Assembly (NCBI GenBank): GCA_001247695.2
Contig: LGRX02035040.1
Coordinates: forward strand, 1-64,000
DNA from: Cymbomonas tetramitiformis
Taxonomy: Eukaryota > Chlorophyta > Pyramimonadophyceae > Pyramimonadales > Pyramimonadaceae
Reading direction: 5' to 3'
DNA: 64,000 nucleotides
Each line of letters begins with the position of its first letter. The stretch's first letter is position 1. The notes under the pieces are model-generated. The model was not told the origin of the DNA and did no database searches. It saw only the letters and a program-made list of their open reading frames with translations. The translations under genes and the position numbers were made by a program. Below, piece by piece: positions 44,325 to 56,039 of this stretch.

Positions 44325-44561
44325 CTACGTTTTCATGGAGCGCTTCTTCTCCTCCACTGCGGCAATCTTTTCAGCGTAGGCCTCCCTGAAGGCGTTGGCC
44401 TCCGCATCATGCCCGGGGATGTTGTCAACCGGCTCCCACGTGTCGCTCTCCTTCGCAAGAAGTACACCATCTTTGAGCCACCTAATCAGAAACTGCTCAA
44501 GACCATAGTTTTTTCTTTCTCCTAGAAGTTCTGCCACCTCGCTCGTAATAGGCATCGTCAC
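44325..44561 (-). CDS. Orphan chromodomain ORF
   Basis: 78 codons on the minus strand, MTMPITSEVAELLGERKNYG onward. FLIRWLKDG and DTWEPVDNIPG fit the chromodomain core, where a Trp near the middle and the TWEP motif form the methyl-lysine cage, followed by a C-terminal helix (AFREAYAEKIAAVEE). It may be a fragment of a chromovirus pol gene, since an integrase-linked chromodomain of another type occurs at 57 kb, or a small independent gene. No neighbouring integrase is seen here. Confidence 0.5.
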   Translation of the reverse strand: MTMPITSEVAELLGERKNYGLEQFLIRWLKDGVLLAKESDTWEPVDNIPGHDAEANAFREAYAEKIAAVEEKKRSMKT

Positions 44562-44999
44562 TGCCGTTAATGTCGTATGGGTTAATCTGGGCTCGCTTGA
44601 CTGGGCCTGATCCTTGTGCTACCAGGACCGTGCTTGTAGAGCTCTTGCGGCATTTCCGAGCACGACCCATCCTGAATTTTCAAATCACGATCGACAAGCC
44701 TGCTTTTCTAATTCCGAGAAATGAGAGCTCATACGAATACGGTGTCACAGTTCAATATTGTGCCACGAATACTCCTTGATCGATAAGGTTGAGCAAATGA
44801 AAACCCCAAAACCCCCCAATATGGGATCGATATCCTGGCAATTGATGAATGTGCATCATTCTGAATGAATGCCAATGGAATACTCGTAAGAAAAGCACGC
44901 AAGATCGCTCCGTGGGTGTTTCAAAGTCAACGCCAAGGCATGCATCCATCCACGCCGCCAGCCCGCCAGCCGCCACACGAGCCACGGTGCGGGATGCGC

Positions 45000-45265
45000 A
45001 CGATCCGAGATATCGATATTTCCGATATCATCAAATGCTATCGATATCCTTGTCCACAAAATGTTGTCGACAGATACCGATAACACTGCTTCGGTTGTCG
45101 ACAGATATTAATACCACCGTTGTGGTTCGGTCGGCAGATACCGATAACTACACGCAAGTTGTCGACAGATATTGATATTCCGATATCGCAAAAAAAAAAA
45201 AGTTGTCGACAGATACCGATATCTCCGATATATCGATATATCGGATATCGGAGATATCGATACGG
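45000..45265. repeat. ATATCGATAT palindromic repeat, likely DNA-element end
   Basis: GTCGACAGATA occurs at about 45,066, 45,099, 45,161 and 45,204. A palindrome of CGATATATCGATATATCG lies near 45,225. The end CGATACGGTACCTTG is the inverse of the start of the fragment at 20,369. An A-run is at 45,189-45,200. Confidence 0.65.
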
Positions 45266-45458
45266 TACCTTGACGATAAGGCTCGAGCTCAAAATTTCCG
45301 CTTTCAGGGCAAAACTGGATCTGTCACGAGCAATTTCTCGTTTCTCATTGGTCAATCTGAAATTGGAAGCTCCTGAGCTCTCGATTTCGGGTGGGTCTCC
45401 CGGAACTCGAGAGCTGCACCGTGCGTTGCTGATTCAACGCGACGTTGCTTCAGGCTCA

Positions 45459-46016
45459 TGATCTTAAGGCTCGCTATGCAAGCGATATGATATATGATAT
45501 ATGGCACGGCTATTATTGAACGTTAACAGCACGCGCAGAGTATATGTGGGTATGAGTGCAGACTCTTCTCCAGAAGTGCTGCTAGAGCTCAACGCTCCCT
45601 CATATACGCCAATGCCCCCGCGCCTCTCAGGCGCTACCACAATTGGGTTGTGAACCCGAGGGCATTGGGTGAACAACAGTATCGGCTGATCGAATAAGCC
45701 ATGTGATACCCGCATGGTGTTCAATTCATGCTAGAAGCGAAGACGAGTCTTCTCAGAACACTTCGGTTCTTCAAGACTTATCTTGCTTCGCCATCTCGAT
45801 GCCAATACCTGGCCTCTCGATGACAGGTGTCACTCACCTTAAGTGGATGACAGACATGATGACTGTACATGTCACAGTCGACCGTACTGACGACTGTATG
45901 TCATTATAATATATGACATGACACGACATGACATGACATGACATGGTATGGCATGTATGACAGGTATGACACGTATGACATGTATGACACATATGTCATC
46001 GGTCATAACCCTAACA
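45459..46016 (-). repeat. 3' LTR of the chromodomain gypsy relic
   Basis: Read on the minus strand it begins TGTTAGGGTTATGACC and ends AAGATCA (558 bp). It is preceded by the purine tract AAGAGGGGAGATC (46,017-46,029). It contains an ATGAC-type simple repeat near its start. An inverted copy of 560 bp is at 58,464-59,023. Confidence 0.85.
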
Positions 46017-46941
46017 GATCTCCCCTCTTAAAAGAGTTGTGACCTCACAATATAGGGTGCATACCTTTGTATATGTCTTTGATGTCTTTGTTGTTGAGCT
46101 GGTACCAGTCTTCTTACACCGATGAGGCGTCCCTCAAGGTGTTCTAGGATATCGGGGGGAACTGAGTCCACTTTAAACCCTCACCTTAGGCATTTAGCCC
46201 TACAGTTCTTAGGATGTAGCCCCCATGAATTGCGTATCGTATTTCAGAGTGACGTTTCAAGGTATCTTCCGAGGTTTACGTTACGGATAGATATTTGCGC
46301 TTGCCGTCGACGCCTTTGCGAACGATGATCGACGATTTAACGAACGATTCTCGGCCTTATATAGTGCACCCACCCCTTCCTCCCCTCCTGAAGCTACTAT
46401 GGAGGTTCACAGGCGGCATGGGGAGCCTTCCTTTGAAGGCTTGTATTTAATGCATGCGGAGAGGCCCTGCTTAACGAGATTGGAGTTATAATCCTGCACC
46501 CGGTCTGCTCAACTCCTCAATATTTGGTCCGGTACGCGCGCTTTGACGAACATTTCATAGATTGGATTCGACAACGTACTAATGTGAAATTCGTTTTAGT
46601 TATGTGTGTCAAGCATAACTCAGGATCACAACTCCGTCCACCTCAGTATCCGGTAGCGCGGATTACTGGCCATAAGATCCGAATGACAAACCACGGTCTG
46701 GCAAAGGTAGCATAGCAGTTTTTATTTATCCACAGATACGGGTACCCGCATGCATGCGTATCTGTGCAAGGGTATGATTTTGTACAAGGCTCACTACACC
46801 TTTAGCAAGGAAGGATCAATTTCCTGCTTCAATGCAACATAATGACAAAACATTAAGAGCAAGGTATATAGATGATCGACATGTATTAGTATATATATTA
46901 CAAGAAGTAAGGGCACCAGGCTTAATATAATGTTAGCCTTC
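46017..46941 (-). other. 3' untranslated part of the gypsy relic
   Basis: It lies between the natural pol stop codon (TAA next to the transposon junction at 46,942) and the polypurine tract. No coding frame of note. Confidence 0.6.
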
Positions 46942-47700
46942 GGCATGTGGCACGCGTGGGTGGTACGTTTATGCATAGTTTGACGAATTTTCGAAAAAAT
47001 GACATTTAGAAGTGTTAGAAGGTTGGAGAAGTTTGGAGAAGGTTTGGACAAACTCAAAAATGTAAAATTTTGACATTTCGGGTTTTGGAGTAGCCGTGCG
47101 GGGCCATTTCGTTTACTGCAAATACCAGGGAATCAAGTTGTGCACATGGAATGCTTGCGCGACACATTAATAAGTTTATAAAAGGCCATTACAAGGTTTG
47201 GGAAGGTGCAACATGATAGTAGAAGGCAGTAAAAAGTTGCATGTCCAATATTTTAGGGTTTTAGGGTTGCTGGCGGGGTGGTGTGGGTGAAATATTAGTT
47301 GTGAGAGGGGGTTCGGCGTATGCGGGGTCCGCTATAAAGTGCACAATTTCGGGAAATGATGATATTACACGGTTTGATATTTTTGGAGAAGTTTGGAGAA
47401 GGTTTGGACAAACTCAAAAATATGAAATTTTGACGTTTAGGGTTTTGGAGTAGTCGTGCGGGGCCATTTTGGTCACTGCAAACAGCAGGAAATCGAATTT
47501 TGCACTTGGCATGCATGCGCGGCATATGAATGTGTCGCTACAAGGCCAATAACAAGCGGGAAATTATATTATATGATTTAATATTTTTGGAGAACATCGG
47601 AGAAGGTTCGTAGAAACAAAATAATGCAATATTTTGATATTTTGGGTTTTGCAGGAGCCGCGCGGGACCAATTTGTTCACTGCAAATATCAGGATGGTTG
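46942..47700 (-). repeat. Left terminal inverted repeat with subunits
   Basis: Units carrying GGAGAAGTTTGGAGAAGG start near 47,023 and 47,384, with a diverged third near 47,588. Each is followed by TTTGGACAAACTCAAAAAT, a T-rich stretch and GTGCGGGGCCATTT. They are the inverse of the right-end units but more diverged. Confidence 0.85.
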
Positions 47701-47948
47701 CCGTGTCATGCACACGGCCGATGTTTTGAAAATAAAGAGCAATTCAATATGCAAGTGCATTTCCATGCGTATATTCCAATGTTCATACACAATCTAATGT
47801 ATGAATACTTGCAAGTGACATGATTACCGTAGTGTCAGATTATTAGAGTTATGCAAAAATTGCAGCTTACTGTAGCACGAAGCACCAAGATGCGCGCGGC
47901 TCTCGGGACAGCTCAATAGCACTTTTAGTTAGGCAAACGATTTCTAAG

Positions 47949-50900
47949 CTAGCGCCTGTCGAACAGCTCTTCCAAGGAAACACGTGAGCGTGAAGCCCCA
48001 CGAGCAAGGTCCTGCAATTGATCCGCGGTCAGGGTGAAAAGCTGCTGTGCTGGTTGGGCGAGCTGCTGTGGTTGGGCGAGCAACTGCGGTTGCGCGAGCA
48101 GCTGGGGTTGCGCGAGGAGTTGCGGTGGTTGCGCGAATAGCTGGGGTTGCGCGAATAGCTGGGGTTGCGCGAGCAATTGTGGTTGCAGCTGGTAGGATTG
48201 CTGAAGCTGCGAGAGCTGCTGGAGCTGCTGAAGTTGTTGCAGCTGTTGAAGCTGCTGGAGTTCTTGCAGCTGTTGAAGCTGCTGAGGCTGCTGCACCGGT
48301 TGAAGCTGCTGGGGCTGCAGCACCGGTTGAAGCTGCTGGAGCTGCTGCATATGTTGAAGCTGCTGGGGTAGCTGCACCTGTTGAAGCTGAGACTGGGGCT
48401 GCGAGAGTTGCTGCAGCTGCAGGGGCTGCTGCGGCTGTTGCAGCTGCTGGGGCGGCAGCACCTGTTGAAGCTGAGACTGGGGCTGCGGGAGTTGCTGCAG
48501 CTGCAAGGGCTGCTGCGGCTGTTGAAGCTGCTGAGGCGGCAGCACCTGTTGAAGCTGAGACGGGGGCTGCGGGAGTTGCTGCAGCTGCAAGGGCTGCTGC
48601 GGCTGTTGAAGCTGCTGAGGCGGCAGCACCTGCTGAAACTGCTGGGGCTGCAGCACCTGATGAACCTGAGACTGTGACTGTGGGAGTTGCTGCAGTTGCT
48701 GGGCCAGGAGGAGTTCCTCCTGCTGCTGGGCCTGCGGGACGCCCTGACGAACTGCTTCCAGACCTGAGATCTCACCCTCCGTCCCTTGCTCCGCCGTGGG
48801 CGTCGCCGACGCCACAGGTGCCGGTCGCGGTTCCTCGGAGGCCGGCACTTGCGGCACGAGCGTCTCCAAACTAGCGCGCTCCAGCTCTAAGCGCCGGTCC
48901 AGTGCGCTCTGCTGTCTCTGCTCCAACGCTTCCAAACTCCGACCAAACTCCTCTCCCTGCTTCCTCAACAGCTCCTCCAACTGTTCACTCGTCACGCCCA
49001 CCTGCACAGGTCCACTTCTTCCTTCCTCTACATCCACCTGCGCCGCCTGTGATAGTGACAGCACCCCACTGCCGACACTTGACCTCCGGCCTCGAGAACG
49101 ACCACCTCCAGCTTTCCCCGTGCCTTTCCCCGTGCCAGCATCAAGTGCCCTACCCGACACGTCGCTCGGTGCTTGGCTCCCCCTTCGGTGTGGAACGGCC
49201 AGGTGCGCAGGCGCGGCAACCCGCTTCTGCAAGGTGTGGCCGTCAGCCAAATCCGACCTCATGCGCTTCCTTCCTGAGGCCCCTTTAGACGCAATTGTCT
49301 CAGGCGGTGCATCCTCTGTGACCGTATCCCCCTCGGAACCCGCGCCCCCACGGCTAGGGGCAACCGATGCCGCGTCCTTGTCCACGAAGAGGTAGTCGTC
49401 ACGGGTAACGCTCGCTCCTAACTCCAGCCGGTCCGCAGTATTCACCTGCCTCAACGGGGCCGTCACCGACACGCCCTCCTGCAAGCCCTTCGCTTTTTCC
49501 ACCGCAATCTGTTGTGGCACAAACTTCCTGAGGACCTGGAACACTTTGTCGATCTTCTCATTGTCACGGAAGTAAGCCTCCCCTCGGGCTTTGTCCGTTA
49601 CGCCCACGTTCAGCTTGTTCATGCGGAAGGTGTGAAACATCTCCGGGTCGGCGTTCGGCCCATCGATTGGCCCCCCGCAATGGACAAACCACCCTTTATT
49701 CTTTATGTGCAGGATTGAGCCTACCACATACCCCCCCGAGTGACCCTGGTGAAACACCACTCCGCCGTACGAGAATTTCCCGTTCGATTTCTCGGCGTAT
49801 CCCTCCTTCCCACCAAAGCCGTCGCCATACACATACCGCGGCCTAAAGTTAATGTACTTGTTGTACGAGTGAAGACGTTGCGGCAGATCCAGGTCCTCCC
49901 ACAGAGGCTTCCGCTGATGGCCACCTACGGGCAATGCCTGTGCGGGAGTGTTCGTGGGTTGCTCCGCCGATCCCAACGGCGCGTCCGGTACCACCCCCGC
50001 GGTCTCGGGTGCGGGCACCTCCGTGCTCGTGGGGGCGGGAGCATCCGCGGGTTGAGCCGCCGCTCCCGACGGCTCCTCTACACCCCCCGCGGGTTCCTCC
50101 GCCGATCCCGACGGCGCGTCCGGTACCACCCCCGCGGTCTTGGGTGCGGGCACCTCCGTGCTCGTGGGGGCGGGAGCATCCGCGGGTTGAGCCGTCCCTC
50201 CCGACGGCTCCTCTCCACCCCCCTCAACGACCTTGAGTGTGGCCGCTTCAAGGGGTGGGGGAGCCGATGCCGAGAACTCCGAGAGCATGGACAAGGCAGG
50301 TGCCGGAGTGTCCGCGGGTTCCTCCGCCGAGCCCGACGGCGGGTCCGGTACCACCCCCGCGGTCTTGGGTGCGGGCACCTCCGTGCTCGTGGGGGCGGGA
50401 GCATCCGCGGGTTGAGCCGTCCCTCCCGACGGCGCGTTCACTACCAGCCCTGCCGTGTCGGGTGCGGGCACCTCCGTGCTGGTGGGGGCGGGAGCATGCG
50501 CGGGTTGCTCCGCCCCTCCCGACGGCCCCTCTACACCCCCCCGAACGCCCTCGGGTGTGGCCGCTTCAACAAGGGGCGGGGGATCCGACGCCGACGGCAC
50601 CGCAAGCAACGGCAAACTCTCCTCGAGCGCGCCTTCCAGCAGCAGGGCACCTTTTTTTGCGAGGTTCAGAGCGTCTTTCTCCGCTTGCGAGGTTGGGTAG
50701 ACCGTGCGCTTCGCCATGCACTCCGGCCTACCACAGTTGCTCACCTCTTCAATGCCTTTGGCTACAAGGCACACGTTGTGGTAGCTCGCATTGCAGTGCG
50801 AGCACCTGTGCACTCCACGTCCATCATCCTTCTCGCATATGAAGCAGCACTCTTCAGGTGCTGGCGGTGGGGGTGAGGGCGGAGCCGTGGCGAGCCCACC

Positions 50901-51550
50901 TAATTCATACAACACCAAAACCAAGCACGTTTACACAAGTAGGACGAGAAACATAAATAGAACTAAAAACTCATTACAAGGTCAATTATTGGACCACTTT
51001 GAAAAATGTGCTCACCAGCGTCGCCGGTCTTTAGCGCGCTAGTAGGCCAGTCCAAGGACTTTCTTCGAGAACTCTGCGCTTCCTTGGCCAAGCCCCGCAA
51101 CGCGCGGGGAGCGTCAATTGAGGCCAGCGTTTTAACGGTGGCCTCGGTGGCATCTTCCGCCACTTCACTAGCAGTACACTCTGATTGCTGCTCGCACTCC
51201 TTGCGCCCACAGTTCTTTTGATTTGTGAGCAAACCACAATCGGCAGTCCCGAATTTTCGCTGACATGAAGGATGGAAACCACCTCCACAAACACTACAAG
51301 TCATAATGGTCGCGCTTTTCTTGCAATAAACGCACTTCCCCGGCCGAGGACCACACTGCTTGCATTTTACTCCAACCTCCTCATCGCTAGAACACGCGAA
51401 ATGAAATTAGCCCTGGCACGTCTCGCATTGGATCTGCGGTACAATAGTTTTCGGGACCGCACAATCGCGGACCACACATTTCACTACATTCTCTTCTTTC
51501 TTCTTCGCAAGAGCTTTCACAACAGCCTTTGCTCCACGGTTCGCCCCCAT
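47949..51550 (-). CDS. Multi-zinc-finger, glutamine-rich protein of the 10-kb transposon
   Basis: Two exons: 51,550-51,016 and 50,899-47,949. The 116-bp intron has GTGAGC and ATTAG borders and keeps the frame (1,161 residues). Exon 1 starts MGANRGAKAVVKALAKKKEE and encodes two Cys/His clusters, including CVYCKKSATIMTCSVCGGGF then HPSC, a PHD-like finger. Exon 2 opens with a further finger (CCFICEKDDGRGVHRCSHC, then NCGRPEC). A Pro/Ala repeat region (ADAPAPTSTEVPAP units), an unrecognised globular part (FSYGGVVFHQGHSGGYVVG), a basic stretch and a C-terminal Gln/Leu/Pro-rich array of 28-residue units follow. An in-frame TAA at 51,409-51,407 (between CETCQG and FHFAC) breaks exon 1. Likely an accessory DNA- or chromatin-binding protein of the transposon; function inferred. 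Confidence 0.7.
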
Positions 51551-51639
51551 GTTTCTGGGGCAAGGTGTTAACGTGCTACTTACTCTTAGGTTTCAGGAGC
51601 ATAAGTCAATTAAGTAAAGGCGGAGTCTTGGGCCTTCAA

Positions 51640-52375
51640 GTCCGTCCAGAACTCCAAAGCGCCACATCACGATGCACATACAAATATCCCACGCAAAAAT
51701 ATTTGGCTGTGGAACCCTAACAGATTTGGAGTCCGTCGATAAAACTTGATCGAACTCCAAAGCGCCACATCACGATGCACACAACATTATGTCACCGATA
51801 TAAATTATGATGTGGAGCGCTGACAGATTTGGAGTCCGTCGATAAAACTTGATCGAACTCCAAAGCGCCACATCACGATGCACACAACATTATGTCACCG
51901 ATATAAATTATGATGTGGAGCGCTGACAGATTTGGAGTCCGTCGATAAAACTTGATCGTACTCCAAAGCGCCACATCAAGATGCACATAACATTATGTCA
52001 CCGATATAAATTATGATGTGGAGCGCTGACAGATTTGGAGTCCGTCGATAAAACTTGATCGAACTCCAAAGCGCCACATCACGATGCACACAACATTATG
52101 TCACGGATATAAATTATGATGTGGATCGCTGACAGATTTGGAGTCCGTCGATAAAACTTGATCGAACTCCAAAGCGCCACATCAAGATGCACATAACATT
52201 ATGTCACGGATATAAATTATGATGTGGAACGCTGACAGATTTGGAGTCCGTCGATAAACTTGATCGAACTCCAAAGCGCCACATCACGATGCACACAACA
52301 TTATGTCACCGATATAAATTATGATGTTGAGCGCTGACAGATTTGGTGAACTCCAAAGCGCCACATCATGAAGCA
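51640..52375. repeat. 104-bp satellite, about seven copies
   Basis: Units of GACAGATTTGGAGTCCGTCG, a GATCGAACTCCAAAGCGCC segment and CCGATATAAATTATGATGTGG repeat every 104 bp. Within a unit, CTCCAAA pairs with TTTGGAG and CCACATCA with TGATGTGG, so each can fold. The array lies between the two divergent genes of the 10-kb transposon. Confidence 0.92.
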
Positions 52376-52616
52376 CTTCACGCCATTTCGAAGTGAAACG
52401 CGTTCGTATTCTTCAAGAATGTGACCGGTGATGGAAGTGCGAGGAAGCTCATGCCCTCGCACGAATATATTTCATGTATATTTGATATGTGGTTAGCGTG
52501 GTAGAAACGACAACGATATGGGTGGGACGAAGCGGCGCCCCAATCCGACAAGCTTCAACGGTGCGGTTGTACTTTATTTGTAAAGAGCCCGAAGCTATTA
52601 TGAACTATTATGATCT

Positions 52617-55600
52617 GTGACAAAATGCGTGAGAACGACTGTTGAGGAGTGCGCATACCTTTTTGTAGCAGGGGTGCACATCGTGGAAGGCCACGTGAAG
52701 TTGACCGTGGTTCGGGATGATCGACGTTGGCTACTAGGGCAGTTATGTGGAATCATGCATGTCATTCTAGCTATGAGCGTCTTTTTAGCTTTGTGCGGCT
52801 CAGACGCGAGCTACAATCCTGGACCAGACTGGGATATCCCGCCAATTCTTATGGACTTGCTACCTCTTCTAGTAGAAGTAGGCGACTCCGCACGCACCAT
52901 ACCTCTTGGAGTGTGGCCCCTACCGCAAGAAGCTATGCCGACGCTTGGACACTTGGTTACCAAGTTGGATTCGGTGTGCGATATTTGGGCATCTGCACGA
53001 GCTGAGGCGACTTCCACGCCCTTGCGTAATTGTCAGATTCCTGACAGCTCAGACAAAGAGGAATGTTCTTCTCCAGACGAACTGGACACTTCGCGCGAAG
53101 TGTCCAAAGGAGGGATAGAGGGGCAAGAAGATGGTTTGCGGCGGTCGCAGACACGTCACGAAGTTGACAGACCACAGGAATACACGCCACTGAAGCGAGG
53201 GAACAGGAACCACTGGATAGGGAAGATGAGCGAGATTTTTAGTAGGTCCCCAAACCGCATCGCTTCAGCGGTGAGGGGGTACATTGAAACGCTACCAAAG
53301 GAAGTGGCAGTAGGTGTGCTGCAACGCTGTCGCGCAGCGTTGTTCGGTGATACAGAAATGGCGAAGACCAAAGCTATGGACTGCATTCTAGAAAACCTGG
53401 TTGCGGTCTTTGGGGCGCTGTCGAGTAGGAATTCTAACTTGAACGAGGAACACAAGCTTGCAGTGGCGGCCGCAGTGTTTGGCGAGAACATGCAAGAGGG
53501 GCACGTGTTAACCGCAGCGACAACAATGTTAGGCGTGCATAAGCGTGTAGGATATGCGGGCATCACGGGGCATAAAAACATGCTGGCGGGTGCGAGGGTT
53601 GGCAATGCCGAGCGTGCACGAAGGAGCTTGGATGCACATGGGTGTGACGCGCCCCAAGCGACGTGGGCGTCGGTCAGGGTGCATGGCGGAAGCCACTTGT
53701 GCACTCATCCGCGACTTTTGGTTGCACCCGGACAACACGCGCGTGAGTCCTTGTAAGAAGGACGTGGTGTTGGCAAGAGATCCACACACGGGGAAGCTTA
53801 AGACGCCCCGTGAGTACGTTAGCAAGCATTGGCTTGAGGCTTCGCAACTAGTGGTGTACCGGAGATTTGTGGCGAAATATCCAAGCGTGAAGGTGGGGCA
53901 AAGGTCGTTTGAGAAGGCGGGAGTTTGTAAACCGCACAATGTGGTACGGTTGAGAAGAAGGGACAACATCTCTTGTTGTTGTAGGTATCACGAGGACATG
54001 CGCATGGTCCTTAAAGGGTTCGACGAAGCACGGGAGGCGGTGCACAAGAAGTGCCCGTGCAAGGATAAGAAGTGTTGCCCCCGAGTGCCACGGACGGCGG
54101 AGGAAAAGAGGGAGAGCGCGGTGGGTGCGCCGACGGGGCAAGTGTGTGGCATCGTGAAGGCGGGGAAGTCTACCTCCACGTTCGCGGAGAGTCTGTCGTG
54201 CCCGCGTGAAGGGGATAAGCACCGCATAGAGTGCCTATTGCAAACCTGCAAACAGTGCGGAGGTTTGAAGAACTTTAAAGTGTGCGAGAAGGAGGTGCAA
54301 TATGCGGAGGAGGTGAGGTGGTCGTGCTATGAAACTCTTAGTACGGGCAAGTACGACGACGAAGGGAAAGAGGTTAGGAGGTTGCAGTTTTTGCAGAAGA
54401 AGACGAAATTAGGGGCGTTGATATCTAAGCTGCAAACGCTGTTGCTGGGGCACGAACCGGGGAAGTCGCCAAACTGTCGGTGCAATGGACGCTTTCTGTG
54501 CGAGGACGCGGCGTCGGAATCGTGGAAGTGGCGGAGGCTAAATGGGGTCGGGGACTGCCCGTTTTTGCGTCCCTATGCTTACCATACATTCATGGCCTTG
54601 CACCAGCACCGTCAATTTAAGACGTGTATCACGGATTTGCCGTTGGGGCATACGGCGTGGTGTTTCGACTTCTCCGAGAACCATTCGTTGAACATCCCGA
54701 GGGAAGTTCAGAGTTTGCATTGGGTGGTGAAGCAGGCTACTGTGTTGGTGTGTGTATTATGGCGGCACGCGTGCAAGGAAGTCGATGGGGTAGAGTCCAC
54801 CGCGGAGAACCCGGTTGTGATAAAGGACTATGTGTACTTTATCAGTGATGACCGCAAGCATGATCACAGATTCATTCAGTACATGCGAGAGGTGATCATC
54901 AAGGAGTACTTTGAGAAAAGGGGGATTCCGAAGCCAATATTTATTCACGAATGGGCGGATGGCTGTGCGGGGCAGAACAAGTGCGCGGCGGGATTCGCGG
55001 ACGTGGGAAACAGCAAAATGGAATGGTCGCTGGGGATTCCTTGTCAGCGGAACTTCTTTGAGACGGCGCATGCTAAAGGGGAGCAGGACGGAGCAGGGGC
55101 ACACGTGAAGCATGCAGCGGCGGTGGCAGTAATTTCGGAGGGTGACAAATAGTATGGGAAGATCTTGTGTGCGGCCGATCTCTATGTTTTTTGTGTGGAG
55201 AGGTTGCGCACACGCGCGGACACCAGCTACACGAAGTCGAGGGCCGCATTCAATCAACGATTTTTTTATCTAGTTCCCGAGGACGCGACGAAAGAGGTGG
55301 CGGGAGGTTTGTCGGCGGTTGATCACACGGCGCGCATCGCATACAAATCTTTGGAGCGCACTTTGCAACTGCATTCGGTGCGATCGGGCGTGGAGGGGAA
55401 GTTGCTGGTGCGCGACAGGACATGCTATTGCGTGTCATGCTATGCGGAATGTGTGTCGTCCATGCCGACGTCCGAGAACTGTTTGGAGAGCTCGCATGTG
55501 GATTTGTGGAGGAGGTGGAATTGACGCCCGCAACGGGTGCGGACGCGGCAAGGGTGCGGGAGTTGGTGGAGGAGTATGCGAGTGATGTGAGTGTAGCGGT

Positions 55601-55934
55601 GCGGCGCGGATGCATCATCGCGGTCCACCGAGACCCGGCGGACCGCACACACGCCTACTACTTGGTGAAGGCGTTATCCGCCGTGACGGAGGTTGGACCT
55701 AGGGGGCGCCGAGATGACTATGGGCAATATTTTGCCCCGGGAGAATTTGTGGTTTCGGGGAGGTACTTTGAATGGGAAGATGCCGATGTGAGAGATGACT
55801 ACATACTAGACACAAGTAAAAAGTGCTTGATCTCTTGTGAAGCCGTGCGTGCAACCGATGTGCGCCTAGTTAAAAGAGGGGATGTGTACAAGATGCCTGT
55901 TGCCGAGCATGAGCGCGTGTTATCACTGTTGTAA
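52617..55934 (+). pseudogene. Transposase-like gene, frameshifted
   Basis: A long coding stretch is split over three frames. Part 1 (52,617-about 53,640) has FGDTEMAKTKAMDCILENLV. Part 2 (about 53,620-55,149) has TCALIRDFWLHPDNTR, a Cys-rich region, CFDFSENHSLNIPREVQSLH, then VYFISDDRKHDHRF, HEWADGCAGQNKC and AHAKGEQDGAGAHVKHA. In-frame TAG at 55,150 is followed in the same frame by YGKILCAADLYVFCVERL. The frame shifts again near 55,470-55,520, giving part 3 to 55,934 (YYLVKALSAVTE, DDYGQYFAPGEFVVSGRYFE). The DFSEN / ADG..GQNK / HAKG..DGAG order matches an uncharacterised DDE-like transposase family I recall from animal and algal genomes, whose members are single proteins of this make-up. This copy looks inactive unless introns or recoding rescue it. 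Confidence 0.65.
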
Positions 55935-56039
55935 TTTTGGCATTCTAATATATAGTATGTGATTTGGCATTCACAATGCAATAATGGTAACATTTTTTGC
56001 ATATTTATGCTCAAGCATTTGAACAAACTTGGGGTATCA

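Noticed and set aside
45905..45990. ATGAC/TGTCAT simple repeat as a possible CRISPR-like array
   Set aside because: No spacers of uniform length exist, the repeat is a degenerate 5-bp microsatellite within an LTR, and the organism is eukaryotic.
48047..48874. Plus-strand Ala/Val-rich open frame
   Set aside because: It is the antisense shadow of the Gln/Leu/Pro repeat of the zinc-finger gene on the minus strand.
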